DNA of 64,000 bases, from the NCBI RefSeq assembly GCF_002197645.1, contig NZ_CP021876.1, positions 1-64,000 on the forward strand, written 5' to 3'. Position 1 is the stretch's first letter. The number at the start of each line of letters is the position of its first letter. Made by a program: the position numbers and the translations under genes. Below are positions 44,894-55,184 of the stretch, one piece after another. The DNA is from Enterococcus wangshanyuanii (GTDB taxonomy: Bacteria > Bacillota > Bacilli > Lactobacillales > Enterococcaceae). A model generated the notes under the pieces. That model saw only the letters and a program-made list of their open reading frames with translations, ran no database searches and was not told where the DNA came from.

Positions 44894-47728
44894 ATGAACT
44901 TTTTTTCAAAAGAACGAATAACGAAAGGAAAGCGAAATAGACGGAAAAATTATGAGGAAGCGAAACAATCACCTTTACGTCATTTAGCACGTAAAGACCT
45001 GTTGTGGGGCTTGAACATAGGCATGTTTCTCCTTGTCACATTCTTGTTGAACTATGTATTCACAAAAATTCATGTATCTTCTCAAAATGGCGGATTGTTA
45101 ACAGGAATCGTCGTACCAATATCCAAGCTTTCATTTTTGAATTATGGGAGTATTTTTTACTATCCAATACTCTACTTATTATTAATAGGCTTGTATATTG
45201 GTCTTGCAATCAGAGCTACCTATGATTTCTACAATAGCTTCGTTTCATTAGAAGAAGAGTATGTTCAGGGAACGCTAGAATGGGAAGAAGAGAAAAATCT
45301 CTTGAATCAATACTATGCCGTTCCTGTACACCCACTGTGTGAAGGAGAAGACTTCTTTCCAGGTAAAGGCGGTTTTCCTATAAGCCGTGTTCCTCGTGCA
45401 TTGCATGACCAAGTTCGACAACAAGAACCTATTGAAACAGAGAAACCGTTAGAAAGTATCCCTCTATTTGAAGAGTTACCGGTATCGAATGGAAAAATAC
45501 AGCTAAAAACGAGTGATCTCACAACAGAAAGTTTAGAATCGCTGATGGCCAAAGCAAGAGAACAACACGGATATGGTGCAGTGCCAAAAGGAAAGCATGT
45601 CATTAAGCTGTATGATGAGCTAACAGTTCCCGAAGCCAAACCTAAAGAGTTTTACTACTTAATCGCTCAAGAGCCGTCAAACTCGATTATATTAGCGATT
45701 ACACGTGGAGGAAAGGATGTATACTTCATTAATCCGTTTCTTGATATTTTATCAAGAGCGGAACGAATAGAAGATCGTCCTTCTTTCGTTATGACAGCAA
45801 CAAAAGGTGATGAACCACGAATGTGGTATGACACCTTACAGAAGCGTGGATATATTGTTCGAATTTGTAATACTGTTCGTCAATATTATTCAGATCCATA
45901 CAATCCGCTATCGGTCGTCTATAATTTTTATAAAAAATATGTCACGTTAAAGAAAACAAATAAACATGAAAGCAGCCGTTTTTTAGCTGAAGCGGAAAAT
46001 GCCTTGAAAAGTAGTGCATTAACTTTTTTTCAAGGGAAAGGAAATCAAAAAGACGGTGATTTTTGGATAAAAGCTTGTCATAACTTGTTTATGGCTACAG
46101 GACTAGCAATCGCAGATCAAGCAGTCCGAGAAAATAGTCAAGTCAAGTTTAATCCATATGCCATTTATAACGTAGTGAATGAGATGTTAAATATTCATAT
46201 TTCAGCAGAAACGCCTGAATACTTGGATAAGCTGACGGATAATCCGATTGAAAAAAATAAGCTATTAAAAAAATATGATGGAAAATCAGCGTTACATGTG
46301 TTCTTTTTAGAATTACCAATGACGCACCCCGCACGTAAATATTACTGGGCCATTCTAGCTAGTGCTCCGGCGGAGGTAACTTTAGGAAACGTTGTTACTC
46401 ACTTTGATGGGGATATGGAACCATTCCTAAATGAAGCGAATGCCAAAATGTCTGCAACAGATGATGGGTTTGACTTTGAAGAAATTGGTTTTGGTGATAA
46501 ACCAGTTGCTTGTTTTATCGTCATGAGCCAATCAGAGAAAGGAAACAACGCTCTAGGCATGTTGTATTTAGAACAGACATACCTGGTAAATGAGAAACGC
46601 TGCACGTTAGAAACTCCGTCTCGAACGTATCGGGATATTCACTATATTATTCAAGAAGCTGGTAACTTAGGCATGGGTGTAGCAAACCTAGCGAACAAAT
46701 GGACGTCTGGTCTAGGACAAGGGCTATTTTTCCATTTGGTGTTACAAGATTTAGAACAATTGACCGAATTGTATTCGGAACCTGTGAAAAAGACGATCGT
46801 AGGGAATACCGGGAACCTTATGTATATTCGATCTGGATCGCTAGAAACAAATAAATATCTAGCTGAGCGGTTAGGAAAGCGTTCAAATTATTCAAAAACA
46901 AGGCATAGACAGAGTCCGTCGAGCGTTAAAACGTCAGAAACAGAAAGTTCTGAACGAATTGAATTGATGTATGCGTCAGAACTAGAACGGCTTAAAAAAT
47001 CAGAAACGGTTGTTTTACGGCTATCTCACGTCGATGATTTGGACGGAGAGCCAATTTATCAGTACCCAATCTACAATAGCATAGGCTCTGATTCAAATAT
47101 GATGCCGTTCTATGAATATAGAAACAATAAGGTGCTGTCTTGGGATGAAATACCCGTCAATAATGAGTTTATGAACTTGGAAATAGAAGATTTACTTATT
47201 ACCTTGCAGGGAGTGAGCAAAGAAGAAAAAGCAGCACCTTCTCTAGTTATGGATCAAACAACACAAACGAAAGCATATGCTGATGAGGAATCGTTGTTTG
47301 ATTCGTTACCAGAAACAATCTCTTCCCCAGTAGAATTACGTCCTAAGAAAAAGAAAAGAGGTGATTCAGAAGTGTCGCAACTAACTTTATTTTCAACGAA
47401 TGAAATGAAAGCAGCCTATGATGAAGCTAAGAAAAAAGAATTACAAAGAAAGCAAGAGTGGTACAAATCATTAGTGTCTATTTTTCCTAAAGGTGCAGAA
47501 AATCAATTAGTAAAAGACTACTTCACTTCTGAGGAACGATCAAAATTAAATATCGTGCTAAGAATCACTCATTTAAAAGATAAGATCGTGATGAAAGAAT
47601 TCAAGACGATCATAGAAAATCAAACAATTCATTCCATGATTTCATTTTTAGCTTCAAATGAAAAGAATGGATTATGTCAAAATATGCGTCAGAAAATTGA
47701 AGAAATGAAAGGGGGAACTCTTTCATGA
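44894..47728 (+). CDS. virD4: VirD4/TcpA-type coupling ATPase
   Basis: 944 residues, longer than PcfC (about 600). Two N-terminal membrane helices (GLNIGMFLLVTFLLNYVF; YPILYLLLIGLYIGLAI). The Walker A is degenerate, ILAITRGGKDVYFINP (about 270), and FVMTATKGDEPRMWYDTL follows as in TraG/VirD4. The B-type region is YIIQEAGNLGMGVANL. The 250-residue C-terminal extension carries no known domain. It recruits the relaxase-DNA complex to the channel. It overlaps the VirB6-like gene. Confidence 0.85.
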   Translation: MNFFSKERITKGKRNRRKNYEEAKQSPLRHLARKDLLWGLNIGMFLLVTFLLNYVFTKIHVSSQNGGLLTGIVVPISKLSFLNYGSIFYYPILYLLLIGLYIGLAIRATYDFYNSFVSLEEEYVQGTLEWEEEKNLLNQYYAVPVHPLCEGEDFFPGKGGFPISRVPRALHDQVRQQEPIETEKPLESIPLFEELPVSNGKIQLKTSDLTTESLESLMAKAREQHGYGAVPKGKHVIKLYDELTVPEAKPKEFYYLIAQEPSNSIILAITRGGKDVYFINPFLDILSRAERIEDRPSFVMTATKGDEPRMWYDTLQKRGYIVRICNTVRQYYSDPYNPLSVVYNFYKKYVTLKKTNKHESSRFLAEAENALKSSALTFFQGKGNQKDGDFWIKACHNLFMATGLAIADQAVRENSQVKFNPYAIYNVVNEMLNIHISAETPEYLDKLTDNPIEKNKLLKKYDGKSALHVFFLELPMTHPARKYYWAILASAPAEVTLGNVVTHFDGDMEPFLNEANAKMSATDDGFDFEEIGFGDKPVACFIVMSQSEKGNNALGMLYLEQTYLVNEKRCTLETPSRTYRDIHYIIQEAGNLGMGVANLANKWTSGLGQGLFFHLVLQDLEQLTELYSEPVKKTIVGNTGNLMYIRSGSLETNKYLAERLGKRSNYSKTRHRQSPSSVKTSETESSERIELMYASELERLKKSETVVLRLSHVDDLDGEPIYQYPIYNSIGSDSNMMPFYEYRNNKVLSWDEIPVNNEFMNLEIEDLLITLQGVSKEEKAAPSLVMDQTTQTKAYADEESLFDSLPETISSPVELRPKKKKRGDSEVSQLTLFSTNEMKAAYDEAKKKELQRKQEWYKSLVSIFPKGAENQLVKDYFTSEERSKLNIVLRITHLKDKIVMKEFKTIIENQTIHSMISFLASNEKNGLCQNMRQKIEEMKGGTLS

Positions 47729-49608
47729 CTGAAGATGAAATACTGGCAATATTAGAAAAATTTGCAGATTATCTTCAAATTGGTGATATGTTTCAAAATG
47801 GGATTCGTATCGTTGGCATGCTGATTGTAAAGGGATTAGTTTGGTTTATTGATACCATTACAGGAAATTTTAAAGAAGTTTTAGGCGTGTTGAATTTTAG
47901 GAATAATGATGCTGTGACCGAATTAATGAATATGTTGCGACCAATTCAAAACTTACTGCTGGGTTTAGCGATCCTGGCAGTGGGTGTTGTTTTGTATTTA
48001 GGTAAAAATGCAGAAATGCGGAATATTCCGCTTAATGTGTTTCTAATTATCTGTACATTAGCAATGTTACCCAATTTAGTGACACAAGGTGTTCGATTAA
48101 CTGAAGCAATCGGAGGAGAGACTGTTGAAAGTCAAGGTGGTTTAGGTTTTAAAACGTTCAAAAACAATACAGTTGATATCTACGAGCTAGGAGCGAAAGG
48201 GTGGACAACAGACGAACTGGAGAATCGAAACTATTTAGATAATCTTGATTTTTTTGACATAAATGAACGAATCACGGATGCTAAAAAAGTTGATCCAGAT
48301 GGTGTTCTTGATTATGAAGCTAGAAATAAGGTTGGCGGAAAAGGACATGAGGTTAAAAAAATCAAATCGTCTGATAGTGTGTTGGACTTTTTTGTAAAAC
48401 AAATGGTTGTTCCAACTTATTATCGATGGCGAGTCTTTTGGATACCTGTACTTATCACCTTGATTGCTTTAGCCGGCGCGACAGGTCTTTTTGTCATACG
48501 AGCCGGACGGTTGGGGATAGAAATAGCGTTCAACTACATTTGGGCCAACATAACAGCATTTGTTCATATTCGAGATTTAAGGAAATTTAAACAAGCCTGT
48601 TTTGAAATATTTGTAGGATTCATTACGCTAGCAGCATTAATGGTTTTGTTCTATCTTTATATCGCATTTAACACATTTGTTAGTAACGGCAGCGAACATA
48701 TACTAGTGAAAGCTCTCCTATATGTAGGTGGGGCGTGGCTATTGTATGATGGACCAGCTATTATTCAAAAGCAAGTGGGTGTTGATGCAGGTCTTTCTAC
48801 AGCTGGCGGTGTATTAGCTGGATTTGGTGCGGGTAAAGCATTAGATGCGGCAAGTAATACGGCAAAAGCAACTGGAAATGCAGCTGTTGGTGGAACAGGA
48901 ATGCTTGCCGGAATTTTACAAGGCATAGGAGAATCTCGTGGTAATTCTGATGGAGGTAAAAAATCGGATGAAGACGGACTATTCGGTGGTAAAGATGGAC
49001 CAGATGATCAAGAGGATTCTTCAGGAAATGACACCAATACGGAAGAAGATAATGAAGGGATTAATGATAAATTAGATGACCCTTCAAAAAATTCAGAAGA
49101 TAAAAATCCAGAGGGATCTAAAACGCCTGGTTCTTCAGAGGACGATTCTAAGGGTATTTCCGATCAAGAAGAAGAAAAAGGTGCAGATTCTACTGAAGAT
49201 GCGACGGATCAACCAGGTGTGAATTCAGCACTGGATGAACAAGGAAATAATCCTGATTCTAAATCAACCTCGCCAATGGAAGAGCTGGATTCACATGGTT
49301 CTACAGACGAGAAACAATCTGACAGCAATGGAAAAACACCAGGTTCTGATGAGGCTGCTAAGAAAACAGAGCCACCTAAAAAACCTGTAAAACCAAAACA
49401 CCCGATTGGCGAATTTATTAAAAATGAACTGGCAACACCTAAAAACTTGAAAGGAAATAAAGGGGTAATTGGAAATACCTATGAATCAGCAAGTAAAGGA
49501 CATGCACTAGGAAAAGATCTAGTGAACTATACAAAAGAACGCAAAGAATATAAGGCGGAAAAACGCGAGTATAAAGCATATAAGAAAAATAAAGGAAGTG
49601 ATGAATGA
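47725..49608 (+). CDS. VirB6/PrgH-like polytopic channel protein
   Basis: 627 residues. About seven membrane helices in the first 380 residues (LLLGLAILAVGVVLYLG; VLITLIALAGATGLFVI; GFITLAALMVLFYLYIAF), then a long acidic Ser/Asp/Glu/Gly-rich tail and a basic end (KERKEYKAEKREYKAYKK). Position between coupling protein and VirB3/VirB4 homologues and the topology match the inner-membrane T4SS subunit. Confidence 0.75.
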   Translation: MTEDEILAILEKFADYLQIGDMFQNGIRIVGMLIVKGLVWFIDTITGNFKEVLGVLNFRNNDAVTELMNMLRPIQNLLLGLAILAVGVVLYLGKNAEMRNIPLNVFLIICTLAMLPNLVTQGVRLTEAIGGETVESQGGLGFKTFKNNTVDIYELGAKGWTTDELENRNYLDNLDFFDINERITDAKKVDPDGVLDYEARNKVGGKGHEVKKIKSSDSVLDFFVKQMVVPTYYRWRVFWIPVLITLIALAGATGLFVIRAGRLGIEIAFNYIWANITAFVHIRDLRKFKQACFEIFVGFITLAALMVLFYLYIAFNTFVSNGSEHILVKALLYVGGAWLLYDGPAIIQKQVGVDAGLSTAGGVLAGFGAGKALDAASNTAKATGNAAVGGTGMLAGILQGIGESRGNSDGGKKSDEDGLFGGKDGPDDQEDSSGNDTNTEEDNEGINDKLDDPSKNSEDKNPEGSKTPGSSEDDSKGISDQEEEKGADSTEDATDQPGVNSALDEQGNNPDSKSTSPMEELDSHGSTDEKQSDSNGKTPGSDEAAKKTEPPKKPVKPKHPIGEFIKNELATPKNLKGNKGVIGNTYESASKGHALGKDLVNYTKERKEYKAEKREYKAYKKNKGSDE

Positions 49609-49967
49609 TGTTTGATATTCAAAAGGAAATTACAACCCCTGTAAAATTTTGGGGTAAATTGTTGTTTGTGGACGGTATTGGTGCTTTAGTAGCCGTTACT
49701 TATTCGCTTGATCTCTCACAAAGAGCGTATCAGCCTTTTCGAATTCCTTCTGTTATTTTTCTACTGGCTATGTACCTTTTTTGGGTTTTTCCAAGTAAAG
49801 GAAATAAAGGTAAGAGGCACTACCACCGTCTGGTCTATGTTCTTTTTAGAAATAGACAAACTTATTTGTCAGAGCCATACATTTCTTACGAACAAGAAGA
49901 GATGTATGATGAATCGATTGAGACAGAAGAAGAATTAGAACTGTATGATGTATCGGAGGTGCCATGA
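49605..49967 (+). CDS. VirB3-like protein (PrgI/DUF5592 type)
   Basis: 120 residues beginning IQKEITTPVKFWGKLLF, then two membrane helices (VDGIGALVAVTYSLDL; SVIFLLAMYLFWVFP) and a short acidic tail. The EITTPVKFWG opening and the place directly before VirB4 are typical of PrgI/DUF5592 proteins. It overlaps the gene before it by ATGA. Confidence 0.75.
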   Translation: MMFDIQKEITTPVKFWGKLLFVDGIGALVAVTYSLDLSQRAYQPFRIPSVIFLLAMYLFWVFPSKGNKGKRHYHRLVYVLFRNRQTYLSEPYISYEQEEMYDESIETEEELELYDVSEVP

Positions 49968-49971
49968 ACGA

Positions 49972-52542
49972 ATGATTCTAATTGACGATCAAGAAGTAAA
50001 AAATGATGTGATACCAAAAAATGACAGTAAAAAAAGCAAGGAAACGAAACGTAAAAAGAAAAAAACACGAATACCGAAAGTGAAAGGAAAGTCTATTTTA
50101 GACTTTCTTTCTTTTCGCCGCATTATTTCAGAAGACTGTATCGCAACAACTTATGGTGTGACCGATTACTTTGAAATGGAACAAGTATCAGTGAAAAATG
50201 GTACTAAAGAAGACCGATCCGCAGCGATTGAAGAATTTTGGGACTATCTACGAATTATGACTTATGATCATAAGTTTATTTGTACCAGTAATGCGACAGA
50301 TATGACAGAAAATATTGAAAATGCGAAACGTCGGTTTGCGTTAACAGAAGAAATCGATACCCCTTATATTAAAGAAGAAAAGGCCTATGCGTTACAACAG
50401 CTTGAATATATCAATAATAATTACATGACTGATGAAGTCTATTTGCAGGTATTTGCGGACGATGAAAAAGAATTGAAAGAAATTCAAGGGACTGTTTTAT
50501 CAGCAAGAGGTACGTTTTTTAGAATGAAACGAATTAGTATGGCGAGAAAAGTGAAGTTGCTTCATTCACTTCATAATATGGGCGACACGAGTTTTCCAGG
50601 TGTACCTTACACTGGAAATGACAGAGAAGGCCGGCCGGAAGAAGCACAACGAGTTGTCGATAGAAAAGGCTATGATCCAATCTTTATCAGTCAAATTCAA
50701 CCAATGGGCAACCTCAATGTAAAAGATCCTCAAGTTTTACAAACAAATACTGGATTTATTAAGACGTTACATGTGACAGACTATAAACGAAAAGGGAATC
50801 CAGCATTTTACGGAGACAATGTGTTTAAGTTCAGGAATACTACCTCAACTATCGATGTAAAAAATATCGATAAAACCGATGAAGAATTTACACGTTCTCT
50901 TAACCGCTCTTTAGGAGAATATGAAGATCGTGTGTATTCCAGTAAAGATAAAATCAGTCGCAAAAATGCTCAAAATGAGTACCAGGAACTAGATAAAACG
51001 GTTGATACTATTTTAGAGGATGATGAAGCAGTAGATTTACTACACGTGCGAATCTATTTGAACGAAGCAACAATGGAAGCTCTGAATGAAAAGGAAAAAG
51101 AAGTAAAAACTCGTCTAAAAAAATACGGTTTCCATGCGAACTGTTTCGTTGATGAAGCAGAAGTAGAATATCGTGCCTTGTTTGTATCGTATTCAGAGAA
51201 TCAAAAACAACGAAAGCGCAAAGGGCAGGAAATCCGTGCTTTATCATTTGCAGGCAGTTACTTCTTTAATTCGGCTAAATTGATCGATATGAACGCCTTA
51301 TATTCCGGATACACGTTATATGGCAACGGGTTAGTATTAATTAACCAATTCTTTAAAGACCGCTCTAGAAAGAGTTATGGCGGGTTTTATGTAGGGAATC
51401 AGGGCTTTGGTAAGTCTACAGAAATCAAAGCAACCGCGAAAAGTAATCGATTGTTAGGAAACAATACGTTTATGTTTATGGTTTCTAATGAATCTGAAAC
51501 ATTCGTAAAAGCTTCTGGCGGTCTACATTTTGATGCCAGGGAGCCACGAATCAATCCTATGCAGATTTATCCAACAGATGTTGATATTCCAACAAATACG
51601 ATTAAAGATAGACAATCACTTGTCACGAACATTACAAAGATGAAAATTATATTGTCTATGGCTGCTAACCTAAACCGTAGCGCAACAAATTCAAGTCAGA
51701 AGTATCTCACACAATTCTATAACGAGTGGATAGAAAACAAGAAGTTATCCATTGATTCTATTACGAAATGTGATCCAGAACAATATCCTCTGTACAGTGA
51801 TTTCAGAGAACGAATGAAGAAATTTTTAGTCAGTGAAACAGAAACAACAGAAAGGACACTCATTAAGGATATTATCAACGGATTGGATATCATGATTGAT
51901 TCCTATGGCGATATTTTTAATTCTTATACCGCTTTTTCTCTGGAAGGGCAAAAACTAGTCGCATTCAATTTGGAAAGTTTGTTAAATATTCAGGATAGTG
52001 AAGTCTACAATGCGCAGTATTTTAACTTATACAACATGGTGTATTCGCATGCTGTCCGAATTGGCCAACAAGAGAAACATTTATATCTAACGAACCAGAA
52101 AAGCGCCCAGGATATCATATACACAGATATTGTTTCCGATGAATTCCATAATCCTATTCGTTCAGAAAACATTGAATTATTAAAACAAATGGACCGAAAT
52201 AATCGTGAAGGACGAAAAATCTTTATTGGGCAGCACTATGCAGTTCATGATATCAATGATTGTTTTCCTGACACAGACGATAATGGAAAAATGGGTCCTA
52301 TTTCTAAAGCAGTAATGAATCTGTATAAACTATCGACGTATCGTTACATTTTTAGGCAGGATTCTTCTTCCTTACCTAACTTAGAACGTGTTTTTGGTAA
52401 AGAAGTGAGTAAGTCTGATTTACAAGCCATTACTAAATTAGAAGAAGGGGAAGCCCACTTGAATATAAAAGGAACGCTGAATATCCCTTTCAAACGTGAG
52501 ATCAGTAAAAGAGATAACCAGATATTTGAAGGGAGTATTTAG
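49972..52542 (+). CDS. virB4: VirB4/PrgJ-type secretion ATPase
   Basis: 856 residues from ATG 49972 (GGAGGT 13 nt upstream, so spacing is long). Basic N-terminal segment, then the VirB4 fold with Walker A GNQGFGKSTEIKATAK (about 480), FMVSNESETFVKA, and Walker B region DIVSDEFHNPI followed by RNNREGRKIFIGQHY. It energises channel assembly and substrate transfer together with VirD4. Confidence 0.9.
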   Translation: MILIDDQEVKNDVIPKNDSKKSKETKRKKKKTRIPKVKGKSILDFLSFRRIISEDCIATTYGVTDYFEMEQVSVKNGTKEDRSAAIEEFWDYLRIMTYDHKFICTSNATDMTENIENAKRRFALTEEIDTPYIKEEKAYALQQLEYINNNYMTDEVYLQVFADDEKELKEIQGTVLSARGTFFRMKRISMARKVKLLHSLHNMGDTSFPGVPYTGNDREGRPEEAQRVVDRKGYDPIFISQIQPMGNLNVKDPQVLQTNTGFIKTLHVTDYKRKGNPAFYGDNVFKFRNTTSTIDVKNIDKTDEEFTRSLNRSLGEYEDRVYSSKDKISRKNAQNEYQELDKTVDTILEDDEAVDLLHVRIYLNEATMEALNEKEKEVKTRLKKYGFHANCFVDEAEVEYRALFVSYSENQKQRKRKGQEIRALSFAGSYFFNSAKLIDMNALYSGYTLYGNGLVLINQFFKDRSRKSYGGFYVGNQGFGKSTEIKATAKSNRLLGNNTFMFMVSNESETFVKASGGLHFDAREPRINPMQIYPTDVDIPTNTIKDRQSLVTNITKMKIILSMAANLNRSATNSSQKYLTQFYNEWIENKKLSIDSITKCDPEQYPLYSDFRERMKKFLVSETETTERTLIKDIINGLDIMIDSYGDIFNSYTAFSLEGQKLVAFNLESLLNIQDSEVYNAQYFNLYNMVYSHAVRIGQQEKHLYLTNQKSAQDIIYTDIVSDEFHNPIRSENIELLKQMDRNNREGRKIFIGQHYAVHDINDCFPDTDDNGKMGPISKAVMNLYKLSTYRYIFRQDSSSLPNLERVFGKEVSKSDLQAITKLEEGEAHLNIKGTLNIPFKREISKRDNQIFEGSI

Positions 52543-52543
52543 C

Positions 52544-52711
52544 ATGAAAAAACGGCTGCGGAAAGTAAATTGGAAGAAACTTAAAGATCAATCGAAACGT
52601 GTTGTTTTGGGAAATCCAGATGAGAAGAGAGAAACGGGAAAAACAAAGTACCTGTTTCTCTTTGTTGTTGTGTTGTATATTGTATCGATGTTAATGACGT
52701 ATGTCTTTTAG
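52544..52711 (+). CDS. Small membrane protein, 55 aa
   Basis: ATG 52544 one base after the virB4 stop. Basic region (KKRLRKVNWKKLKDQSKR) then one helix (YLFLFVVVLYIVSMLM). Function unknown; its place suggests a channel accessory. Confidence 0.5.
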   Translation: MKKRLRKVNWKKLKDQSKRVVLGNPDEKRETGKTKYLFLFVVVLYIVSMLMTYVF

Positions 52712-52773
52712 GTAGTTTTAAACAGGAATACAACGTGCAAACTAATTCTGATAGTTGATTAGGAGGTGTTTTT

Positions 52774-53952
52774 TTGAAGAAACATGTATTCACGGAGAAA
52801 CAGTTAACGTATGCTCGACGAACAAATATGTTCGAGTATATGCTTTATCGTGGAGAATCATTTGATCAAATAAGTGGAAAAATGTGGCAACATGAACACC
52901 ATGATTCGTTACGGGCCAATGATCAGACGGGAGTTGTTACCTGGTTTTCGCAATATGATGAAAAGAAACAAGATAAATTAAGTTCTTTTGATAACTCTAT
53001 TGAATTTTCTATGCGGTTTTTCCAAGAACCGTATGAACAATCTGTACAACAGTTGCTTAACTTTCAAAGCGGTCAAAGTAAAGAGTTTACTTATGAACGA
53101 GCACCTAAAAAAAGAGAAAAAGAACCATTTTCTATGGATAATTGGGTGTTCGGTGATACAGGTAAATTATCACAAGCAAGTAGAGATTACTTACGGTCCC
53201 GTTTTATTTCTGATTATATGATCGATTGGTTTGAAAAAAATGATTATTTCAGCTCGGATTCTAAAAATAATATCTTGGTTAAGTGGTACGAATTTGTACC
53301 GGATGGGCACCAGACACCAGTTGGTGCCGACGTAATGGGTATTTATCGAAAACCTGTAGAAAGAAGAATTAACAAAAAAGATTTGACCGATGAAAAACTG
53401 GATAGAGCAACCTTTAAAGGAGTTTCCAATGGCAGTAAAACGTCAGGAGGCTTCTTTTTTGCTAGTTACACTACATTCAAAGAATCACCGAAGTTATTTG
53501 TTTACGAAGCACCATTAGAAGCTCTTTCATATGTAGAGTTGTATAAAGAGCAGCTGCCGAGTGATACTTTTTTTCATTCAATGGCAGGATTGAAATGGGA
53601 ATCGGTTGAGGAGCGGATCAAAGAGATTCAAAACGCCTATCCAGAAGATAAGAAAGTAACCGTGATAATGTGTGTGAATAATGATGAAAAAGCAAAAGAA
53701 TTTCTAAAAACGGTAAAAGAAATGCATGACGCAGCGCCAGAAGAGAAACAGACCTATGATCTAAAGGTACATTTACCCAAAATTGAGAATGGTGATTTCA
53801 ATGAGCAATTAGAACTGAAGCTGACTGGTAAATTAGCCAGTCGTGAATTGAAGGAACAGGAAGCTATGCAAGCGAAAGTTATCCGTCAAAGATTGTTAAC
53901 TGAAACGCAAATTCATACAGAAAAACAATCGAAACAGGTATCTGTCACATGA
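52774..53952 (+). CDS. DUF3991/Toprim (LtrC-like) protein
   Basis: 392 residues from TTG 52774 behind AGGAGGTG. The central part (FGDTGKLSQASRDYLRSRF, WYEFVPDGHQTPVGADVMG) matches DUF3991 and the following region (SPKLFVYEAPLEALSYVEL, VTVIMCVNNDEKAK) is a Toprim fold with the Glu and acidic pair in place. Such proteins resemble primases and are encoded in many Gram-positive transfer regions, perhaps priming the complementary strand. Overlaps the hydrolase gene. Confidence 0.75.
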   Translation: MKKHVFTEKQLTYARRTNMFEYMLYRGESFDQISGKMWQHEHHDSLRANDQTGVVTWFSQYDEKKQDKLSSFDNSIEFSMRFFQEPYEQSVQQLLNFQSGQSKEFTYERAPKKREKEPFSMDNWVFGDTGKLSQASRDYLRSRFISDYMIDWFEKNDYFSSDSKNNILVKWYEFVPDGHQTPVGADVMGIYRKPVERRINKKDLTDEKLDRATFKGVSNGSKTSGGFFFASYTTFKESPKLFVYEAPLEALSYVELYKEQLPSDTFFHSMAGLKWESVEERIKEIQNAYPEDKKVTVIMCVNNDEKAKEFLKTVKEMHDAAPEEKQTYDLKVHLPKIENGDFNEQLELKLTGKLASRELKEQEAMQAKVIRQRLLTETQIHTEKQSKQVSVT

Positions 53953-54950
53953 GGAATCTGAAAATAAAGCTGATTCTTATCGGAGCTGCCTGTTTTCTTT
54001 GTTTTGTCATGATTTCAGGTATTGTGTCGTCAATCACTGTCACAACAACGATGGAACCTGAAGAACGTTTTAGTGTTTCTGCTTCTGGTCTATCACCAGA
54101 AGTAGTAGCTTTAAAACCCGATTTTCTTGAAGCAATGAAAGAGGTCGGGATGCCGGAAAAATACATTGATCTTCTTCTAGCTATTTGTATGCAAGAAAGC
54201 GGTGGACGTGTTGAAGATGTGATGCAATCGAGTGAAAGTCTAGGGCACAGCTTACCAAATCAAATAGACAAAAAAACAAGTATAAAACAAGGTGTAAAAG
54301 TCCTTTGGAACAATATAAAAGCGATTGGTGAGAAAAAGGTAGAGGAAAGCGAAGAACGTCTTAAAACGGCTGTACAGGCGTATAATTACGGTGGCGGATT
54401 TATTTCGTTTATGAAGCCTCATGATCACAAATATAGTAAATCATTGGCGCAACAATTTTCTTCTATGCAGGCGGCGATTCAAGGTTGGGGTAGTTATGGT
54501 GATCCTGAGTATATCGATCATGTATGGCGTTACTTGAAAAAAGCGAATGGAAATGGTGCAGCCAATGTCACAGGTGATTTCAAAAAAATTCTCGATTCAA
54601 TCTTGCCTTTTGATGGTCAACCCTATGTGTTCGGAGGGAAGAATCCGTCAATGGGTTTTGACTGTAGCGGGATTGTCTCCTGGGCATATGCACAACATGG
54701 GATTACCTTTCCTTCGTATACAGTGACACAATGGGAACAGTCAGTACCTGTAGAAAGGTCAGAAGCGAAAGCCGGTGATTTAATTTTCTTTAGAGGAACA
54801 TATGGCGCTCCTGATTTTATTTCTCATATTGAATTTTATATCGATGAAACAACGATGTATGGCAGTAATAGTAGTGGTGTAGGGTATCATAATCATACTG
54901 ATCCATATTGGCAAGAACACTTTGCAGGAATCCGTCGATTGGTGAAGTAA
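53949..54950 (+). CDS. VirB1/PrgK-like lysozyme-NlpC/P60 hydrolase
   Basis: 333 residues. One membrane helix (ILIGAACFLCFVMISGIV), a lysozyme-like domain (ICMQESGGRVEDVMQSSES with catalytic Glu; VQAYNYGGGFISF), and an NlpC/P60 peptidase (FDCSGIVSWAYAQHG with Cys, SHIEFYI with His). The same pair occurs in Tn916 Orf14 and PrgK. It cuts glycan and peptide bonds to let the channel cross the wall, and is a second hydrolase besides the intron-split one. Confidence 0.9.
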   Translation: MRNLKIKLILIGAACFLCFVMISGIVSSITVTTTMEPEERFSVSASGLSPEVVALKPDFLEAMKEVGMPEKYIDLLLAICMQESGGRVEDVMQSSESLGHSLPNQIDKKTSIKQGVKVLWNNIKAIGEKKVEESEERLKTAVQAYNYGGGFISFMKPHDHKYSKSLAQQFSSMQAAIQGWGSYGDPEYIDHVWRYLKKANGNGAANVTGDFKKILDSILPFDGQPYVFGGKNPSMGFDCSGIVSWAYAQHGITFPSYTVTQWEQSVPVERSEAKAGDLIFFRGTYGAPDFISHIEFYIDETTMYGSNSSGVGYHNHTDPYWQEHFAGIRRLVK

Positions 54951-54974
54951 GGCTGTTTAATTCATATCGATAAA

Positions 54975-55003
54975 TTGACAAAAGAGGGGAATCGGTGTAT
55001 GCT
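54975..55003 (+). promoter_or_regulatory. Promoter of RNA II
   Basis: Consensus TTGACA (54975-54980), 17-nt spacer, TATGCT (54998-55003). Initiation near 55010 and the terminator at 55076 predict an RNA of about 66 nt, the size of RNA II of par of pAD1. Confidence 0.75.
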
Positions 55004-55009
55004 ACTAAG

Positions 55010-55076
55010 TGAATATAGTAGTAACAATTTGGACACCAAACCCCCTCACTCTCGGAAAGTGAGGGGGTTCTTTTTT
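55010..55076 (+). ncRNA. RNA II antitoxin of the Fst system
   Basis: Contains 27 nt (55011-55037, GAATATAGTAGTAACA...) that recur with three changes at 55168-55194. The second copy lies on the opposite side of the toxin start, so RNA II is complementary to the ribosome site of the toxin mRNA. It ends in the shared hairpin AACCCCCTCACT (55039-55050) with 55058-55069 and TTTTTT. This is the par (pAD1) design. Confidence 0.75.
55039..55076. terminator. Shared terminator of RNA I and RNA II
   Basis: Perfect 12-bp GC-rich stem with a 7-nt loop and six T on the plus side. Confidence 0.85.
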
Positions 55077-55091
55077 GGCTTACGGTCGCTT

Positions 55092-55184
55092 TCATTTGTT
55101 CCGCTTATCAAGCCAAACTTTGAAGATCGCAAGGATTACTCCAACAATAAGCGGAGCAATCACCGTGGAATATAGTAATAACAC
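55092..55184 (-). CDS. fst: Fst-family type I toxin (30 aa)
   Basis: GTG 55184 lies 7 nt after GAGGAGGTG on the minus strand. The peptide reads LYSTVIAPLIVGVILAIF followed by KVWLDKRNK: one membrane helix with the family APxxVGxxLxxF pattern and a charged tail with WLD. GGTCGCTTTC at 55084-55093 is complementary to GAAAGCGACC at about 55223-55232, so the 5' and 3' ends of RNA I can pair, as known for pAD1 RNA I. Plasmid loss removes unstable RNA II and lets the toxin be made. Located between two T4SS genes on the opposite strand. Confidence 0.85.
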   Translation of the reverse strand: MLLLYSTVIAPLIVGVILAIFKVWLDKRNK